From Rhizobium sp. BK196 (lineage in GTDB: Bacteria > Pseudomonadota > Alphaproteobacteria > Rhizobiales > Rhizobiaceae): a stretch of 64,000 nucleotides of DNA. A program made the position numbers and the translations under genes. This document shows positions 60,902 through 64,000 of the stretch, one piece after another (within the stretch, counting starts at the first letter, position 1; each line of letters starts with the position of its first letter). The notes beneath the pieces are model-generated. The model had not been told where the DNA came from. It made no database searches and saw only the letters and a program-made list of their open reading frames with translations. The stretch is from positions 62,001 through 126,000 of the forward strand of contig NZ_JACHZB010000008.1 in NCBI RefSeq assembly GCF_014193255.1, read 5' to 3'.

Positions 60902-62347
60902 ATGATGATGGATATCAGCGTCTCGGGCGGAGCGCCCGGCACGGATGCGTCTGCGTCCGTAAGGTCCGGTCGGGGAGCCGGTAAAGGCGAGACTGCGGAT
61001 CAGAACGGCGGCTTCTCGGATGTGCTCTCCAAGGCCGGCAATAGCGATCAGGATGCGGATACCGTCGATACGTCAGGCCATCAGGACGTCAACGACGGCG
61101 CGGAGACCGTGGGGCGCAATCTGCGTGGCCGCAATCCGAAGCCGCTGATCGAGCTGAACGACGCCTCGCTCCAGGGACAGGTGGACGTACAGTCCGAAAC
61201 TATTGCAAGCGTCGAGATACATGTGAAGTCCGAAAAGGACCAGGGCAAGAACGCGGGTGTGCTTGGGCTGGGCAAGCCAGGCGCCAAGGACCAGGCAGCC
61301 GAGGCCGCTGCGCAAGCAGTGGTTAAACCTGCCAAACATACCAAAACCAATGAGCTTGATAGCGGTATCGAGACAGGCGCAGATACGGCAGCCGGCGAAG
61401 GCGATATCACCGATGTGCTTGGTCTTTTGAAGAAGGAGCCTGGCGATGCTGCGGCTATCCTCCAGGCATCCGCACATCAGGTAGCGGCGAAGACCGACGA
61501 CGCGCCGGCCGGAAAGAAGGACGCGCAAACCGGGGGCATACATGGCGCGAAAGCCGATGCGCACGTGTCGGATGCATTGGCAGCCGTCGCGCCGCATGGC
61601 AATGACGCGCGTGCGCCAGGAACGGAGAATGCCGAAGGCGTCGAAAGCAGGACGTTCAGGATCAGCCGCGCCGATGGCCGTGGCCAGTCGATGGATATGC
61701 ATATCGGTACCGAGCAACCTGGCGAGAAGTCGGCAAAGTCGAGTGTCGAGAACGTGGCCGTTCTGGAATCGCGCCGTTATCTCGGCCTCGTTCAGAACCA
61801 GAATTCCGCAAACGTGACAGCAGCGCTGTCGGGTGACAAGGAATGGGCGCAGGCTATGCAGCCGAGCTCTGCTCTGTCGAACGCCGCTGAATGGACGAGC
61901 ACCGGCAAGGTGGTGAATACCCTCAAAATCCAGATGAGCCCGATCGATCTTGGCCTCGTCACGGCGACGATGCGGCTGTCGGGCGATACGCTGAACGTTG
62001 ATCTCAAGGTCGAAACCGGCGCGGCCTATCGCCAGCTCAAGGAAGACCACGGCAAGATTCTCGAGGCGCTGCGCAGCCAGGGTTATGCGGTAGATAACGT
62101 GACCGTCAGCATGGCTCCCGTGGATCGGTCCGATGCCGGCAATCAGGCAAACAGCCAGGGACAGACTTCTCAGCAGCAGCAACAGTCGCTCGCCCAGCAA
62201 GGCCAGGGCGGCGAGGCGCGCGAGCGCCAGAACCAGACAGCGCGACAGACGGATGGAGGCTTCAATGGTACGGGCGGGAACGGTGTTGAGAACGCTTCTG
62301 CTTCTGTTGACGCTGGCGGCAGCCGCTCTGGCAGCGTTTACCTCTAG
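60902..62347 (+). CDS. motD: MotD/FliK, flagellar hook-length control protein
   Basis: A 481-residue protein. Most of it is hydrophilic, Gly/Ala/Asp-rich and repetitive. The folded C-terminal Flg_hook domain (about residues 340-405) contains LKIQMSPIDLGLVTATMRLSGDTLNVDLKVETG and QLKEDHGKILEALRSQGYAVDNVTV. A Gln-rich tail follows. S. meliloti motD was reassigned as fliK, the hook-length ruler. Start is ATG 60902, preceded by AAGAAGG. The 3' end overlaps the transglycosylase gene by 83 bp in another frame. Confidence 0.93.
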   Translation: MMMDISVSGGAPGTDASASVRSGRGAGKGETADQNGGFSDVLSKAGNSDQDADTVDTSGHQDVNDGAETVGRNLRGRNPKPLIELNDASLQGQVDVQSETIASVEIHVKSEKDQGKNAGVLGLGKPGAKDQAAEAAAQAVVKPAKHTKTNELDSGIETGADTAAGEGDITDVLGLLKKEPGDAAAILQASAHQVAAKTDDAPAGKKDAQTGGIHGAKADAHVSDALAAVAPHGNDARAPGTENAEGVESRTFRISRADGRGQSMDMHIGTEQPGEKSAKSSVENVAVLESRRYLGLVQNQNSANVTAALSGDKEWAQAMQPSSALSNAAEWTSTGKVVNTLKIQMSPIDLGLVTATMRLSGDTLNVDLKVETGAAYRQLKEDHGKILEALRSQGYAVDNVTVSMAPVDRSDAGNQANSQGQTSQQQQQSLAQQGQGGEARERQNQTARQTDGGFNGTGGNGVENASASVDAGGSRSGSVYL

Positions 62348-62852
62348 CGCAACCGCCTCTACCGGCGCCTGCGAGCGCGAGATTCAGTCTGCTGCGGCCA
62401 AGTACGGGATTCCGGAGGGAATTCTCTATTCGGTCGGGTTGACGGAAACCGGGCGCAAGGGATCGCTCTATCCTTACGCGATGAACGTCGAGGGGAGGGC
62501 TCTGTTTCCAGTTTCCGAGCAGGCCGCATTACAGCAATTCGACGTCTCCAGCAGAGACGGCGCGAAGCTCATCGATATCGGATGTATGCAGATCAATCAT
62601 TATTTCCATGGGGAGAATTTCAACTCCGTGGAAGAAATGTTCGACCCTCATCGCAACGTGGAGTACGCTGCCAGGTTCTTGCGCAACCTGCACGACCGCC
62701 ACGAAACATGGACAATGGCGGTAGCTCGATACCACGCAGGTCCGAATAATAATCCGGCCCAAAAGCAATATGTCTGCCGCGTTATCGCAAATCTGGTCGC
62801 CACCGGCTACGGTAAGTGGACTCCCAATGCGAGTAATTTCTGCGCAAATTAA
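62265..62852 (+). CDS. Lytic transglycosylase (SLT domain), flagellar-cluster
   Basis: A 195-residue exported protein with signal peptide (LLLLLTLAAAALAAFTSSATA) and an SLT domain with candidate catalytic Glu61 in YSVGLTETGRKG, plus DIGCMQINHYFHG and VARYHAGPNNN. It likely opens peptidoglycan for rod or motor assembly. GGAGG at 62255-62259 precedes ATG 62265; the upstream frame overlaps motD. No other lytic gene occurs in the cluster. Confidence 0.9.
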   Translation: MVRAGTVLRTLLLLLTLAAAALAAFTSSATASTGACEREIQSAAAKYGIPEGILYSVGLTETGRKGSLYPYAMNVEGRALFPVSEQAALQQFDVSSRDGAKLIDIGCMQINHYFHGENFNSVEEMFDPHRNVEYAARFLRNLHDRHETWTMAVARYHAGPNNNPAQKQYVCRVIANLVATGYGKWTPNASNFCAN

Positions 62853-62871
62853 TTCAATTAATAATTGAATC
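62852..62871. repeat. AT-rich palindrome after the transglycosylase gene
   Basis: ATTCAATTA, one base, TAATTGAAT at 62852-62870 is a perfect palindrome with a single central base. It starts in the last base of the transglycosylase stop codon. No T-run follows. Operator or weak terminator. Confidence 0.5.
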
Positions 62872-62876
62872 GTCGG

Positions 62877-62941
62877 ATTATGACCAAACTGTGTCAGAGT
62901 GTGGCAGGAATTCGGCACAAATCCTGCCTGCAAGTCATAAT
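62877..62941 (+). promoter_or_regulatory. Nested inverted repeats upstream of rem
   Basis: Outer arms ATTATGAC (62877-62884) and GTCATAAT (62934-62941) enclose inner arms GGCAGGA (62903-62909) and TCCTGCC (62922-62928). The outer right arm abuts the first base of the CtrA-type site. It could form an RNA stem in the leader or serve as a paired operator. Confidence 0.45.
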
Positions 62942-62956
62942 TAAGAGCGTGTTAAC
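62941..62956 (+). promoter_or_regulatory. Perfect CtrA-type site upstream of rem
   Basis: TTAA, seven bases, TTAAC at 62941-62956, matching the CtrA consensus without mismatch, 177 bp before the rem start. A second near match TTAA-N7-TTAAT lies at 63027-63042. In S. meliloti CtrA has been reported to influence motility genes. Confidence 0.65.
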
Positions 62957-63132
62957 TTTTCCACGAAATTTTTGTGTGCATAACGACCATGACCTACTAT
63001 ATATAGACCAAATCGGCACCCAATTCTTAATCAATTATTAATTTCCGCCATTAACTTTCACGAGTTGCCGCTGATTCGCGCGATTCGTACCCATGGATCA
63101 TCGATGTGCCACACTGATTCGGAGGCGGACGA

Positions 63133-63804
63133 ATGATCGTAGTGGTTGATGAGCGTGAGCTCGTGAAGGATGGATACACTTCTCTCTTTGGCCGTGAGGG
63201 CATTCCCTCAACCGGTTTTGATCCCAATGAATTCGGCGAATGGGTGCAGACCGCAGCTGATTCTGATATCGCTGCCGTCGAGGCATTCCTGATCGGCCAA
63301 GGACAGCGCACCATGGAATTGCCGCGCGCGATCAGAGATCGCTCAATGGCGCCCGTGATCGCGGTCAGCGACCAGCCATCGCTCGAAAATACACTTGCTC
63401 TTTTCGACTGCGGTGTCGACGACGTTGTGCGCAAACCGGTGCATCCGCGTGAGATTCTCGCGCGCGCCGCTGCAATCCGTCGCCGCCTGAAGGCGATCGC
63501 AAACTACACCGACATCGGCGCCATCCGCGTCTTCTCCGACGGGCGCGATCCGGAAATCAACGGCGAAACCTTCGCCTTGCCGCGCCGCGAGCGCCGCATC
63601 CTCGAATATCTGATCGCCAATCGCGGCCGCCGCGTCACCAAGACCCAGATCTTCAATGCGATCTACGGCATTTTCGATGAGGAAGTCGAAGAAAACGTCG
63701 TCGAAAGCCACATTTCCAAGCTGCGCAAGAAGCTGCGCAAGAAGCTAGGTGTCGATCCGGTCGATTCCAAGCGATTCCTTGGCTATTGCATTGATTGGAA
63801 TTGA
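63133..63804 (+). CDS. rem: Rem, OmpR-type regulator of motility genes
   Basis: A 223-residue OmpR-family regulator. The receiver-like domain (residues 1-125) is degenerate: the acidic pair is reduced (VVVDERE) and the position for the phosphoacceptor Asp reads AAVEAFLIG, so phosphorylation is unlikely; a Lys is retained in VRKPVHP. The winged-helix domain (LPRRERRILEYLIANRGRRVTKTQIFNAIYG, ENVVESHISKLRKKLRKKLG) is intact. In S. meliloti Rem is the class IB activator between VisNR and flagellar genes, active in exponential growth. Confidence 0.93.
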   Translation: MIVVVDERELVKDGYTSLFGREGIPSTGFDPNEFGEWVQTAADSDIAAVEAFLIGQGQRTMELPRAIRDRSMAPVIAVSDQPSLENTLALFDCGVDDVVRKPVHPREILARAAAIRRRLKAIANYTDIGAIRVFSDGRDPEINGETFALPRRERRILEYLIANRGRRVTKTQIFNAIYGIFDEEVEENVVESHISKLRKKLRKKLGVDPVDSKRFLGYCIDWN

Positions 63805-63931
63805 TTTTCTGGCGCCGGCCACGCTGCTCGGGAAAGCCGGAATATTTCGGTCGGCGACCCGGCACAACAGACAGCTTCACGCAAGGCCCGCCAAATACTG
63901 TTGCACCTAACAGGTAAAACGAGGTTTTCAG

Positions 63932-64000
63932 ATGAGCATTTTCGGCAGCATGAAGACGGCAGTATCGGGGATGAACGCACAGGCAAACCGCCTCAGCACC
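63932..64000 (+). CDS. flgE: Flagellar hook protein FlgE, N-terminal part (cut by window edge)
   Basis: The last 69 bases encode MSIFGSMKTAVSGMNAQANRLST, the rod/hook-type D0 helix opening of FlgE. The start is preceded by GAGGTTTTCAG. It follows rem by 127 bp, matching the rem-flgE order of S. meliloti. Only the first 23 residues are visible. Confidence 0.88.
   Translation, partial: MSIFGSMKTAVSGMNAQANRLST

Overview
The window is a chromosomal segment of an alphaproteobacterium of the Rhizobiaceae, most likely Rhizobium or a close relative. This rests on gene content and order: rhizobial genes visN, visR, rem, motC, motD, motE, cheS and cheT; two CheY genes; four flagellins; a fused SecDF; and GC-rich codon usage. 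I cannot name a species from the sequence alone. No rRNA, tRNA, CRISPR array, insertion sequence or prophage was recognised.

Layout. Bases 1-3710 hold a bacterial NHEJ locus: the end of one ku gene, a complete ligD and a second ku. Bases 3723-9127 hold stand-alone metabolic and stress genes: DUF2188, OsmC, an FAD/NAD(P) protein, a DMT transporter, and a dioxygenase-hydrolase fusion. Bases 9216-16295 are a dense signalling cluster of three histidine kinases, three single-domain response regulators and a LuxR-type regulator; one membrane kinase carries a FixL-like PAS domain. Bases 16392-23275 hold secDF, a KefB-type antiporter, a small XRE regulator, a GT39 glycosyltransferase and a 37-residue membrane ORF.

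From about 23.7 kb to the right edge the window is a motility and chemotaxis regulon. It starts with the che operon (icpA-cheS-cheY1-cheA-cheW-cheR-cheB-cheY2-cheD-cheT), then fliF and visN-visR. On the minus strand comes motA-fliM-fliN-fliG-flhB-orf. On the plus strand follows flgF-fliI-orf-flgBC-fliE-flgG-flgA-flgI-motE-flgH-fliL-fliP. An inverted TPR/OGT-type glycosyltransferase sits next to four flagellin genes, followed by a FliH-like gene, motB, motC, motD, a lytic transglycosylase, rem and the start of flgE.

How it works together. In the known rhizobial scheme VisN/VisR activate rem, and Rem activates the flagellar, motor, flagellin and chemotaxis genes. The sequence adds a possible cell-cycle input: TTAA-N7-TTAAC (CtrA-type) sites lie upstream of rem and flaC, and one-mismatch versions lie upstream of flaA, flaB and flaD. 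The most interesting leads are this shared site, the duplicated flaB/flaC leader, the glycosyltransferase embedded beside the flagellins, the signalling cluster with a FixL-like PAS kinase, and the apparent loss of the proximal heme histidine in the globin-like domain of IcpA.
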